Shown here in pieces: positions 7,254 to 15,262 of a stretch of 46,245 bases of DNA (positions are counted from its first letter, which is position 1; each line of letters starts with the position of its first letter). The position numbers and the translations under genes were made by a program. Where the stretch lies: contig NZ_AFPK01000024.1 of the NCBI RefSeq assembly GCF_000220525.1, forward strand, positions 1 through 46,245. Direction: 5' to 3'. The notes beneath the pieces are model-generated. The model had not been told where the DNA came from. It ran no database searches and saw only the letters and a list, made by a program, of their open reading frames with translations. This stretch comes from Ochrovirga pacifica. GTDB taxonomy: Bacteria > Bacteroidota > Bacteroidia > Flavobacteriales > Flavobacteriaceae.

Positions 7254-7703
7254 CTAGACAGCAACCTTTACCACTACTTTGATTACTTTTTTAGAAGATT
7301 GAATTTTTATTCCAGGAGCATGTACATCCGTTGGAAAGAAAATCATAAAACTATTTTTTGATAATTTGATTTTAGAAGCACTCCCTTTGTAAAAAATAAC
7401 ATCTTTCTCTTCCAGTTCATCCAACAATACCTCTTGATTTGTCAAGGGCTCAACCCCTATCAACTCTTCTCCTTGTAGTAGATATTGTATATCTATATAT
7501 TTTTGATGCGACTCTAATCTTACCTCTTCTTCTATTTTTGTATCGTAGGTTTGTAAAATTGCAAAGACTTCATCTTCCTTTACTTTATGTACTCCCATTT
7601 CTAATTTAGAAAAGTCGGTATTACTTATATACTCCAGACCGATAGACAAACGCTCTCCTAGTGCTTTATACAAATAAGCATTTTGAATTGTATCTAATAT
7701 CAT
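7254..7703 (-). CDS. YhcH/YjgK/YiaL (DUF386) family protein
   Basis: A 149-residue cupin-type protein of the DUF386 family, which includes the beta subunit of evolved beta-galactosidase and E. coli YhcH, linked to sugar or sialic-acid metabolism. The motif HQKYIDIQYLLQGEELIGVEPL (about 66-87) and FFPTDVHAPGI (about 122-132), with its metal-ligand-like His residues, are intact. It starts only 2 bases after the hflX stop on the same strand, so the two are co-transcribed and probably translationally coupled. The specific ligand is unknown. Confidence 0.85.
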   Translation of the reverse strand: MILDTIQNAYLYKALGERLSIGLEYISNTDFSKLEMGVHKVKEDEVFAILQTYDTKIEEEVRLESHQKYIDIQYLLQGEELIGVEPLTNQEVLLDELEEKDVIFYKGSASKIKLSKNSFMIFFPTDVHAPGIKIQSSKKVIKVVVKVAV

Positions 7704-7705
7704 TC

Positions 7706-8929
7706 TTAATTTATTTTGTTTCCTTCTTGATCATACTCTGTATACAAATAGTTGTTATAAGGAAAACGTTTGGCATGTATTTCTCTTACTTTCTCGAATG
7801 TTTTCTCTTTAAACTCCTCGATGTTATCTTTATCAATTGCTGAAATAAAAACACAATCTTCGTCCATTCTAGACATCCAAGTACGCTTTAACTCATCTAA
7901 AGTATAATGCTTTTCAGTTCTTTCGGTAATTAGATCATCTTCATCAATGGTTTGGTGCTTATAGTTGTCTATTTTATTAAACACCATTAAAGTGGGCTTG
8001 TTTGCACTTTCAATCTCTTTTAGAATACCGTTTACCGAAGTTATATGATCTTCAAAAGTAGGATGCGAAATATCAACCACATGCAACAACAAATCTGCCT
8101 CTCTTACCTCATCTAAAGTAGATTTAAAAGACTCTACCAGTTGCGTTGGCAATTTTCTAATAAACCCAACGGTATCCGTCATTAAAAAAGGAATGTTTTT
8201 GATAACAACTTTTCTCACCGTGGTATCTAAAGTTGCAAACAACTTATTTTCTGCAAAAACCTCACTTTTACTAATCAAGTTCATCAATGTAGATTTCCCC
8301 ACATTGGTATAGCCCACCAAGGCAACACGCACCATTTGTCCGCGATTTTTTCTTTGCACAGCCATTTGCTTATCAATAGTAGCTAATTTCTTTTTCAGCA
8401 AAGCTATTTGATCACGTACAATACGCCTATCTGTTTCAATTTCTGTTTCCCCAGGACCACGCATCCCTATCCCTCCTTTTTGCTTATCTAAGTGAGTCCA
8501 TAGCTTGGTTAATCTTGGCAGCAAATATTGACACTGAGCCAAAGCTACTTGGGTACGTGCATAACTCGTTTCTGCTCTTTGTGCAAAAATATCTAGAATT
8601 AACGTGGTTCTATCCAAAATTTTGGTATCCAACACGCGTTCAATATTCCTTAATTGTGCCGGAGACAATTCGTCATCAAAAATTACCGTTCCTATTGTGT
8701 GCGTATCTATATACGCCTTTACATCTTCTAATTTACCTGCACCAATAAAAGTTTTTGGATTGGGTTTGTCTAATTTTTGAACAAACCGTTTTACAGCCTC
8801 ACCTCCAGCTGTATTTACTAAAAACTCCAATTCGTCTAAATATTCTGCAGACTTTTCCTCGTCTTGATACTGAGTAATTACTCCCACCAATACCGTTTTT
8901 TCAGAGGTTACCTTTTTTGCTTCTATCAT
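7706..8929 (-). CDS. hflX: HflX ribosome-associated GTPase
   Basis: HflX is a GTPase that binds the 50S subunit and splits or rescues stalled ribosomes, mainly under stress. The 407-residue protein has the HflX N-terminal domain, a glycine-rich linker (QKGGIGMRGPGETEIETDRR) and a GTPase domain with G1 GYTNVGKST (about 205-213), G3 DTVGFI and G4 NKID. I chose the ATG at 8929, not the in-frame ATG at 8971, because a -7 box (8934-8941) lies between them and residues 1-14 of the longer form are not family-like. The transcript may be leaderless. The gene diverges from the endonuclease gene at 9025. Confidence 0.93.
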   Translation of the reverse strand: MIEAKKVTSEKTVLVGVITQYQDEEKSAEYLDELEFLVNTAGGEAVKRFVQKLDKPNPKTFIGAGKLEDVKAYIDTHTIGTVIFDDELSPAQLRNIERVLDTKILDRTTLILDIFAQRAETSYARTQVALAQCQYLLPRLTKLWTHLDKQKGGIGMRGPGETEIETDRRIVRDQIALLKKKLATIDKQMAVQRKNRGQMVRVALVGYTNVGKSTLMNLISKSEVFAENKLFATLDTTVRKVVIKNIPFLMTDTVGFIRKLPTQLVESFKSTLDEVREADLLLHVVDISHPTFEDHITSVNGILKEIESANKPTLMVFNKIDNYKHQTIDEDDLITERTEKHYTLDELKRTWMSRMDEDCVFISAIDKDNIEEFKEKTFEKVREIHAKRFPYNNYLYTEYDQEGNKIN

Positions 8930-8933
8930 GCCG

Positions 8934-8961
8934 CAAAGGTACATAATTCCCCTATTATCAA
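8934..8961 (-). promoter_or_regulatory. Promoter candidate immediately before hflX
   Basis: On minus, TACCTTTG (8934-8941) fits TAnnTTTG and CTTG (TTG at 8959-8961) lies 17 bases upstream. Only four bases separate the -7 box from the chosen ATG at 8929, leaving almost no leader. Confidence 0.55.
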
Positions 8962-9024
8962 GAACATTCATTTTTTAATCATTTTTGATGTTATAATTTT
9001 AAAAACATCACTTATTTTTCTTTG

Positions 9025-10017
9025 ATGATTCTAAAGAATAAGAATATCTTTACCAACCAAAAAACACGATTTGTGGTAGAGGAAGACTTATTTTCAATTG
9101 CTTTTTACAACACCGAAAACTTATTTGATTATAAGAACGACAAACATACTTTAGACAGCGATTACACTCCTGGAGGAAGAAAAAAATGGGGACATTACAG
9201 ATACCAACACAAGGTAAATAAAATTGCCAAAGTGATTTCAAAAATAGGAACTGACAGCTGCATGTACCCTCCTACGTTGATTGGTTTGGCTGAAATTGAA
9301 ACCAAGCAAGTTGCCCTTGATATCATACATTGCGAAACTTTACGTTATCTAGATTACGATTGTATTCATTACGAATCTCCAGACGAAAGAGGAATTGACG
9401 TTGCTCTTTTGTATCACAAAGATTTTTTTAAACTACACCATTCCGAACCCATTCCTGTAAATGTATTTGAAACAACAGGTATAAAAGACGATACTCGAGA
9501 CATCTTGTACGTAAAAGGAGAACTTCATGGAGAACCCACACATGTATTTGTAAACCATTGGCCTTCTAGAAGAAAAGGAATAGACAAAACACATCTTAAA
9601 AGGATTGCCTTGGCCCAATTGCTTTCCAATAAAATTTCTCAAATTTTAGAACAAGAACCCGATGCAAAGCTTTTGATTATGGGAGATTTTAACGACGACC
9701 CTTTTTCCGAAAGTCTACAAAAACATTTGCTACCCAGCAAACTACAAAATCCTATGAAAAGCCTATTATCCAACCAAAAAGGAAGTTTAATACACAACGG
9801 AACCTGGCATTTGTTTGATCAAATTTTGCACAGCAATTCTTTTATAGAAAAAGGCAATCAGTTTGTAAAAGCCAAAATTTTTAATAAAGAATTTTTAACC
9901 GATTGGACTGGCAGAAACAAAGGAGAACCTTTGCGAACTTATATCGGTAAGTTTTACCGTGGAGGATTTAGTGACCATTTTCCCGTTTTTTCAATTTTTA
10001 GAAAAAAAACATTGTAA
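9025..10017 (+). CDS. Endonuclease/exonuclease/phosphatase family protein
   Basis: A 330-residue metal-dependent phosphohydrolase of the DNase I-like superfamily. The ordered motifs are all present: FYNTENLFD near residue 30, GLAEIE with the metal-binding Glu, DVALLY, NHWPSRRKG with the catalytic-type His, MGDFNDDPF with the Asp-Asn pair, and SDHFPVF at the C-terminus. The substrate cannot be told from sequence: nucleic acid, a phosphoester or a lipid are all possible. No signal peptide is evident, so it is probably cytoplasmic. The start is the ATG at 9025; a TTG just before it is in frame but unlikely. A weak stem-loop follows the gene. Confidence 0.88.
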   Translation: MILKNKNIFTNQKTRFVVEEDLFSIAFYNTENLFDYKNDKHTLDSDYTPGGRKKWGHYRYQHKVNKIAKVISKIGTDSCMYPPTLIGLAEIETKQVALDIIHCETLRYLDYDCIHYESPDERGIDVALLYHKDFFKLHHSEPIPVNVFETTGIKDDTRDILYVKGELHGEPTHVFVNHWPSRRKGIDKTHLKRIALAQLLSNKISQILEQEPDAKLLIMGDFNDDPFSESLQKHLLPSKLQNPMKSLLSNQKGSLIHNGTWHLFDQILHSNSFIEKGNQFVKAKIFNKEFLTDWTGRNKGEPLRTYIGKFYRGGFSDHFPVFSIFRKKTL

Positions 10018-10033
10018 ATCTTCGCCAATATTC

Positions 10034-10064
10034 AACCCTAAAAAATACTTCTTTAAGGGTTTTC
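10034..10064 (+). terminator. Weak terminator after the endonuclease-family gene
   Basis: AACCCT (10034-10039) pairs with AGGGTT (10056-10061), the loop is A-rich and T-rich sequence follows. The stem is short and the T-run brief. Confidence 0.4.
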
Positions 10065-10192
10065 AAACCTTTAAACAGGTACATATTGTCACGTTTATTA
10101 TTTTCTAAAAAAAACATCTCTTTTTTTGTAACAAAATTACAGCACTTTACGTATATAGATATACAGAATTATAGTTTAACAAGAAATAGTAG

Positions 10193-11056
10193 ATGAGACA
10201 ACTTAAAATTACCAAGCAAGTTACCAATCGTGAAACCGCATCTTTAGACAAATATTTGCAAGAAATTGGTAAAGTAGACTTGATTACAGCCGACATGGAG
10301 GTAGAATTAGCTCAGCGAATTAAAGCTGGGGACCAAGCTGCTTTAGAAAGATTGACCAAAGCAAATTTGCGTTTTGTGGTATCGGTAGCGAAACAATACC
10401 AAAACCAAGGACTTACCCTTCCTGATTTGATTAACGAAGGAAACCTAGGTTTGATAAAAGCTGCCAAACGTTTTGATGAAACCCGTGGTTTTAAATTTAT
10501 CTCTTATGCTGTATGGTGGATTCGTCAATCTATTTTACAGGCTTTAGCAGAACAATCTCGTATTGTACGTTTGCCATTAAACAAAATTGGTTCTATCAAC
10601 AAAATAAACAAAATGTACGCGTTCTTAGAACAAGAAAACGAACGCCCACCATCTGCCGAAGAAATTGCTAAGAAGTTAGACATGACCGTGAACGACGTTA
10701 AAGAATCTATGAAAAACTCTGGTCGTCACGTATCTATGGATGCTCCATTAATTGAAGGAGAAGACTCTAATTTATACGATGTGTTAAACTCTGGAGAATC
10801 TCCAAATCCAGACAAAACGCTTTTACACGAATCTTTAAAAGTGGAAATAGAAAGAGCTTTGGAAACACTTACGCCAAGAGAAGCTGACGTTGTACGTTTG
10901 TACTTTGGATTGGGAGAACACCAACCCATGACATTGGAAGAAATTGGAGAAACTTTTGATTTGACTCGTGAGCGTGTTCGCCAGATTAAAGAAAAAGCCA
11001 TTCGAAGGTTAAAACATACATCCAGAAGTAAAATTTTAATGACTTACTTAGGATAA
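10193..11056 (+). CDS. rpoD: Primary sigma factor RpoD (short Bacteroidota form)
   Basis: The housekeeping sigma factor directs RNA polymerase to promoters, here probably the TTG/TAnnTTTG type seen across the window. At 287 residues it lacks the acidic region 1.1 found in proteobacterial RpoD, as is normal for Bacteroidota. Region 1.2 starts at [11 protein letters not shown] (about 16), region 2 has [18 protein letters not shown] and [15 protein letters not shown], region 3 is centred on the 110-190 stretch, and region 4.2 has [25 protein letters not shown] sequence near 245-270. A strong terminator follows. The closest promoter-like elements upstream (TTTG near 10125) are weak, so its own promoter is not settled. 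Confidence 0.95.
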   Translation: MRQLKITKQVTNRETASLDKYLQEIGKVDLITADMEVELAQRIKAGDQAALERLTKANLRFVVSVAKQYQNQGLTLPDLINEGNLGLIKAAKRFDETRGFKFISYAVWWIRQSILQALAEQSRIVRLPLNKIGSINKINKMYAFLEQENERPPSAEEIAKKLDMTVNDVKESMKNSGRHVSMDAPLIEGEDSNLYDVLNSGESPNPDKTLLHESLKVEIERALETLTPREADVVRLYFGLGEHQPMTLEEIGETFDLTRERVRQIKEKAIRRLKHTSRSKILMTYLG

Positions 11057-11077
11057 ATTTAAAAACAAAAAAATATG

Positions 11078-11111
11078 GAGTCAGTAAAATTTTGTTTTAC
11101 TGACTCTTTTT
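11078..11111 (+). terminator. Terminator after rpoD
   Basis: A perfect 12-bp stem, GAGTCAGTAAAA (11078-11089) and TTTTACTGACTC (11095-11106), with a five-base loop and five T following. It separates rpoD from rpe. Confidence 0.92.
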
Positions 11112-11134
11112 AATGAATTACATAGCCAATAAAC

Positions 11135-11791
11135 ATGAATAAATTAGTAGCTCCATCGGTATTAGCAGCCGATTTTGCCAATATTCAACGCGATATTGAA
11201 ATGATTAACAACAGTGATGCCGATTGGTTTCATATAGATATAATGGACGGGGTATTTGTTCCTAATATTTCTTTTGGTATGCCAGTAATGAAAGCCATTA
11301 AAAAGCATGCAACGAAACCTTTGGACGTGCATTTAATGATTGTAAATCCTGACCAATACATTAAAACATTTAAAGACTGCGGTGCTGATATTTTAACCGT
11401 TCACTACGAAGCATGCACACATTTACACAGAACTATTCAGGCCATAAAAGCTGAAGGAATGCAAGCTGGTGTTGCCATTAACCCGCACACCCCTATTGCT
11501 GTGCTAGAAGATATTATTCAGGAACTAGACTTGGTATGTATAATGAGTGTAAACCCAGGGTTTGGAGGACAGTCTTTCATAGAAAACACTTATACTAAAG
11601 TGCAGCAATTAAAGAACCTAATTACTTTTAAAGGTTGTGACACAAAAATTGAAATTGATGGAGGAGTTACCGATAAAAATGCCAACAATCTGATAGAAGT
11701 AGGTGCCGACGTATTGGTTGCTGGTAGTTATGTTTTTGGAGCAGAAAACCCAACAAAAACCGTTGCAGAATTAAAGGCATTAATTAACTAG
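11135..11791 (+). CDS. rpe: Ribulose-phosphate 3-epimerase
   Basis: Rpe interconverts ribulose 5-phosphate and xylulose 5-phosphate in the non-oxidative pentose phosphate pathway. The 218-residue TIM-barrel protein has all the family motifs in order: LAADFANI, HIDIMDGVFVPNISFG (about 34-49), DVHLMI, MSVNPGFGGQSF (about 137-148) and EIDGGV (about 173-178). The metal-binding His and Asp residues lie in these motifs. It follows the rpoD terminator by 24 bases, so it likely has its own promoter, which I could not place. Confidence 0.96.
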   Translation: MNKLVAPSVLAADFANIQRDIEMINNSDADWFHIDIMDGVFVPNISFGMPVMKAIKKHATKPLDVHLMIVNPDQYIKTFKDCGADILTVHYEACTHLHRTIQAIKAEGMQAGVAINPHTPIAVLEDIIQELDLVCIMSVNPGFGGQSFIENTYTKVQQLKNLITFKGCDTKIEIDGGVTDKNANNLIEVGADVLVAGSYVFGAENPTKTVAELKALIN

Positions 11792-11813
11792 ACACACATT
11801 TGTATATTTATTA

Positions 11814-11850
11814 AAAAAAGCTAGTTGTAATTAAAACAACTAGCTTTTTT
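11814..11850. terminator. Bidirectional terminator between rpe and gltA
   Basis: AAAAAAGCTAGTTGT pairs with ACAACTAGCTTTTTT across a seven-base loop (11829-11835), 15 pairs in all. A- and T-runs on each side suit both the plus-strand rpe and the convergent gltA ending at 11873. Confidence 0.92.
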
Positions 11851-11872
11851 ATTTTCTTTTATAAGGTTCTTC

Positions 11873-13159
11873 TTATCTATTTTCGATTGAAACATATGGT
11901 CTTAAAGGTTCACCAACATACAATTGTCTTGGTCTACCAATAGGCTCTTTATTTTCTCTCATTTCTTTCCACTGAGCAATCCACCCTGGTAAACGTCCCA
12001 TAGCAAATAAAACAGTAAACATTTCTACAGGAATTCCTAAAGCACGGTAAATAATACCTGAATAAAAATCTACATTAGGATATAAGTTTCTAGATTTAAA
12101 GTATTCGTCATTCAAAGCTACATCAGACAAGCCTTTAGCTACGTCTAATACAGGATCTTCAATTCCTAAATCATTCAACACTTGCTCTGCTGCAACTTTG
12201 ATAATTTTAGCTCTAGGATCAAAGTTTTTATACACTCTATGCCCAAATCCCATTAAACGGAATGGATCGTTTTTATCTTTTGCCTTAGCGATGTATTTTT
12301 CGTAATCTCCACCATCGTTTTTAATAGCTTCTAACATTTCAATTACTGCTTGGTTTGCTCCACCATGCAAAGGTCCCCATAATGCAGAAATTCCTGCAGA
12401 AATAGAAGCAAATAATCCAGCATGTGAAGAACCAACGATTCTTACCGTAGAGGTAGAACAGTTTTGTTCGTGATCTGCATGTAAAATCAACAACTTATCC
12501 AATGCATCTAAGACTACTTTACTTGCTTTGTATTGTTTGTTTGGTCTTTTAAACATCATCATAGCAAAGTTCTCTTCGTACCCTAAATCTACATCACCAA
12601 AATCTAACGGCAATCCTTTCATTTTACGCATACACCAAGAAACTAACACTGGAAATTTACCCATTAACATTACAATTGCTTTGTACATATCGTCTGCAGA
12701 GCTATACTCTACTGATTTTGGGTTAAAAGCAGTTAATGCACTTGTTAAAGAAGATAAAACTCCCATTGGATGTGCATTTTTAGGAAATGCATCTAGAATT
12801 TTGTGTACATCTTCATCTACCAAAGATTGATCTTTAATGTCTTGCTCAAATTTATCTAATTGTACTTTGGTTGGCAATTCACCAAAAATCAACAAATAAG
12901 ACACTTCTAAAAATGAAGCTTTTTCTGCTAAATCTTCAATAGCATATCCTCTATATCTTAATATTCCTTGCTCCCCGTCTAAAAAAGTAATAGCACTTTT
13001 ACATGACCCAGTATTTTTAAATCCAGGGTCAATTGTTGTCACCCCATTTGTAGCACCTCTTAGCTGTTTGATATCAATCGCTAATTCTTTTTCTGAACCT
13101 ACCTCTAAAGGAAATTCATATTTTTTTCCTTCAATTTCTAATACTGCTGTTTTTGACAT
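11873..13159 (-). CDS. gltA: Citrate synthase
   Basis: Citrate synthase condenses acetyl-CoA and oxaloacetate at the start of the TCA cycle. The 428-residue protein is the size of type II bacterial enzymes such as E. coli GltA. The catalytic residues sit in HADHEQNCSTS (first His), MGFGHRVYKNFDPRA (second His) and PNVDFYSGI (Asp). The N-terminal domain with RGYAIEDLAEKASFLEVSYLL is typical. It is monocistronic: a terminator lies at each downstream side and a tandem promoter region precedes it. It diverges from ilvD. Confidence 0.97.
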   Translation of the reverse strand: MSKTAVLEIEGKKYEFPLEVGSEKELAIDIKQLRGATNGVTTIDPGFKNTGSCKSAITFLDGEQGILRYRGYAIEDLAEKASFLEVSYLLIFGELPTKVQLDKFEQDIKDQSLVDEDVHKILDAFPKNAHPMGVLSSLTSALTAFNPKSVEYSSADDMYKAIVMLMGKFPVLVSWCMRKMKGLPLDFGDVDLGYEENFAMMMFKRPNKQYKASKVVLDALDKLLILHADHEQNCSTSTVRIVGSSHAGLFASISAGISALWGPLHGGANQAVIEMLEAIKNDGGDYEKYIAKAKDKNDPFRLMGFGHRVYKNFDPRAKIIKVAAEQVLNDLGIEDPVLDVAKGLSDVALNDEYFKSRNLYPNVDFYSGIIYRALGIPVEMFTVLFAMGRLPGWIAQWKEMRENKEPIGRPRQLYVGEPLRPYVSIENR

Positions 13160-13196
13160 GTTCTTTATATGTAATATTACCTGTTAATTTTTCGAG

Positions 13197-13235
13197 TTTC
13201 ACAAAACTACAAATAAATAAGTTTTCACAAAACTA
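13197..13235 (-). promoter_or_regulatory. gltA promoter with duplicated -7 element
   Basis: On minus, the 13-mer TAGTTTTGTGAAA occurs twice (13197-13209 and 13223-13235), with starts 26 bases apart. The nearer copy gives a -7 box TAGTTTTG (13202-13209); the TTTTG of the farther copy (13228-13232) lies 18 bases upstream, as a -33 element. The farther copy could also be a -7 box for a second start. Confidence 0.6.
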
Positions 13236-13463
13236 TTAAATACTTAATTACACTACGTATATATACGTAAAAATAATTATTAAACACATTCTGCTAAAAA
13301 ACATAAATTTTTAACTAAGATATAGAGTACAGTACTTTTAAGATGGTAAATACCATCAAATATACAACATAAAAAGAAGACTATCAGCAACTTAAAAACA
13401 CCACGCCCTTATTGAACGACGTAACTTTTTTTGAATCTTTTTTTTAGGATTCTTAAACTATTC

Positions 13464-13471
13464 TACTTTTG
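13464..13471 (+). promoter_or_regulatory. -7 box (TACTTTTG) of the ilv operon
   Basis: A full TAnnTTTG match 37 bases before the ilvD start. No convincing TTG is found at the -33 spacing. The short dyad CTAGC/GCTAG begins directly after it. Confidence 0.5.
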
Positions 13472-13508
13472 CTAGCCTATAAGCTAGATTTGTAAAAAAG
13501 ATTTTAAA

Positions 13509-15188
13509 ATGGCACTAAATAAGTATAGTAAAAAGATCACACAAAATCCATCTCAACCTGCATCTCAGGCAATGTTATACGCAACAGGGTTTACAGAAGA
13601 AGACATGGATTTACCTCAAATTGCTATTGGTAGTACAGGGTACGATGGAAACCCATGTAACATGCATTTGAACGGATTGGCTCAGGAAATTAAAAAACAT
13701 TCTAGACCTAACGGAATGATTGGTCTTACTTTTGGAACCATTGGAGTTTCTGATGGAATTTCCATGGGTACTTCTGGAATGAACTATTCTTTAGCCTCTA
13801 GAGATATCATTGCAGATTCTATGGAAACTGTAGTAAACGGAATGTCTTACGATGGATTGATTGGAGTTGTTGGGTGTGACAAAAACATGCCAGGTGCTAT
13901 TATTGCTATGCTTCGTTTAAACAGACCTTCTATTATGGTTTATGGAGGAAGTGTTGCTTCTGGTAAATACAAAGGAAAAAAATTAAATATCGTATCTGCT
14001 TTTGAAGCTTTGGGACAAAAGGTTGCTGGAGAAATTGACGAAGCAGAATACAAAGAAATTATCAAAAGATCTATTCCAGGAGCGGGTGCTTGTGGAGGAA
14101 TGTATACAGCAAACACCATGGCTTCTTCTATAGAATGTATGGGGTTGGCATTGCCGTATAATTCTTCTATCCCTGCTGAAAATCCAAATAAATTATCAGA
14201 AGCAGAACGTACTGCTCAAGCCATGAAAAATTTATTGGAACTGGATTTAAAACCCAAAGATATTGTTACTAAAAAATCTATTGAAAATGCCATTACTTTG
14301 GTCAATGCTTTAGGAGGATCTACCAATGCTGTTTTGCATTATTTAGCTATTGCTTATGCTGCAGATATTGAGTTTACACTAGAAGATTTCCAAAGAATTA
14401 GCGATAGAACTCCTTTAATTGGAGATTTAAAACCTTCTGGAAAATATTTGATGGAAGATGTACACGGCATTGGAGGTACACCTGCAATTATGAAATACTT
14501 GCTAAACGAAGGTTTTTTACATGGTGACTGTATGACTGTTACAGGAAAAACTTTAGCAGAAAACTTAGCCAATGTAGAAGCTATAGAGTTTGAAAAACAA
14601 GATTTATTATACACTACAGACAAAGCATTAAAATCTTCTGGAAACCTACAAATTTTATATGGTAACCTAGCTCAAGAAGGAGCGGTTGCAAAAATCTCTG
14701 GTAAAGAAGGATTGTTGTTCGAAGGAAAAGCAGTTGTTTACAACAGTGAGCAAGAAGCTAATGATGGAATCTCTAATGGAGAAGTAGAAAGAGGAAATGT
14801 CGTCGTTATCCGTTATGTTGGACCTAAAGGTGGACCTGGAATGCCAGAAATGCTAAAACCAACATCACTAATCATGGGAGCTGGATTAGGTAAATCGGTT
14901 GCTTTGATTACTGACGGTCGTTTTTCTGGGGGAACTCACGGGTTTGTTGTTGGGCACATAACGCCAGAGGCACAAACTGGAGGTAACATAGCCTTAGTTG
15001 AAACTGGAGACATCATTACAATTAGTGCCGAAGACAATTCGATTACCGTAAATGTGTCTGAGAAGGAATTGGCAGAACGTAGAGCAAAGTGGCAAGCTCC
15101 TGCTCCAAAACACACAAAAGGAATCTTATTTAAATATGCTAAATCTGTAGCTCCTGCATCTGAAGGATGTGTCACAGATAAATATTAA
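13509..15188 (+). CDS. ilvD: Dihydroxy-acid dehydratase
   Basis: IlvD dehydrates dihydroxy acids to the 2-keto acids of valine and isoleucine synthesis, using an Fe-S cluster and Mg. The 559-residue protein has the three conserved cluster cysteines: C50 (YDGNPCNMH), C123 (GCDKNMPG) and C195 ([14 protein letters not shown]). The C-terminal motif [15 protein letters not shown] is intact. It is the first gene of ilvD-ilvB-ilvN-ilvC, with ilvB 74 bases on. The nearby Fe-S assembly genes are not part of this unit. A typical start with a -7 box 37 bases upstream supports the ATG used. Confidence 0.97.
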   Translation: MALNKYSKKITQNPSQPASQAMLYATGFTEEDMDLPQIAIGSTGYDGNPCNMHLNGLAQEIKKHSRPNGMIGLTFGTIGVSDGISMGTSGMNYSLASRDIIADSMETVVNGMSYDGLIGVVGCDKNMPGAIIAMLRLNRPSIMVYGGSVASGKYKGKKLNIVSAFEALGQKVAGEIDEAEYKEIIKRSIPGAGACGGMYTANTMASSIECMGLALPYNSSIPAENPNKLSEAERTAQAMKNLLELDLKPKDIVTKKSIENAITLVNALGGSTNAVLHYLAIAYAADIEFTLEDFQRISDRTPLIGDLKPSGKYLMEDVHGIGGTPAIMKYLLNEGFLHGDCMTVTGKTLAENLANVEAIEFEKQDLLYTTDKALKSSGNLQILYGNLAQEGAVAKISGKEGLLFEGKAVVYNSEQEANDGISNGEVERGNVVVIRYVGPKGGPGMPEMLKPTSLIMGAGLGKSVALITDGRFSGGTHGFVVGHITPEAQTGGNIALVETGDIITISAEDNSITVNVSEKELAERRAKWQAPAPKHTKGILFKYAKSVAPASEGCVTDKY

Positions 15189-15193
15189 TTAGA

Positions 15194-15250
15194 GCTATTA
15201 GCTGTTAGTCATTAGTTGTTTGCTAAAGACAAAAGCTAAAAGCCAAAAGC
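15194..15250. repeat. Heptad-periodic imperfect palindrome between ilvD and ilvB
   Basis: The first half reads in 7-base units GCTATTA, GCTGTTA, GTCATTA, GTTGTTT (15194-15221). The second half reads as AAAAGCN-type units (15222-15250), and its reverse complement (GCTTTTG, GCTTTTA, GCTTTTG) resembles the first half. The whole can fold into an imperfect hairpin in the operon message. Confidence 0.6.
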
Positions 15251-15262
15251 AAGCGAATAAAT

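Larger units (their letters stand above)
13160..13508. other. Divergent intergenic region between gltA and ilvD
   Basis: About 350 bases without an ORF. It carries the gltA promoter with a duplicated 13-mer (13197-13235) and the ilvD -7 box (13464-13471). GAATC and GATTC flank a T-run at 13433-13452 as a short inverted repeat, and CTAGC/GCTAG (13472-13487) forms a 5-bp dyad in the ilvD leader. I see no leader peptide rich in Ile, Val or Leu codons and no riboswitch. Confidence 0.6.

Noticed and set aside
9022..9024. TTG as start of the endonuclease-family gene
   Set aside because: An ATG follows directly, so the start is placed at 9025.
13160..13508. Possible attenuator or riboswitch before ilvD
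   Set aside because: No leader peptide with Ile, Val or Leu runs, no T-box-like structure and no terminator hairpin were found, only short dyads.
15194..15250. Heptad repeats as a CRISPR or tandem array
   Set aside because: The units are 7 bases, imperfect and without spacers, and they mirror each other as a palindrome.
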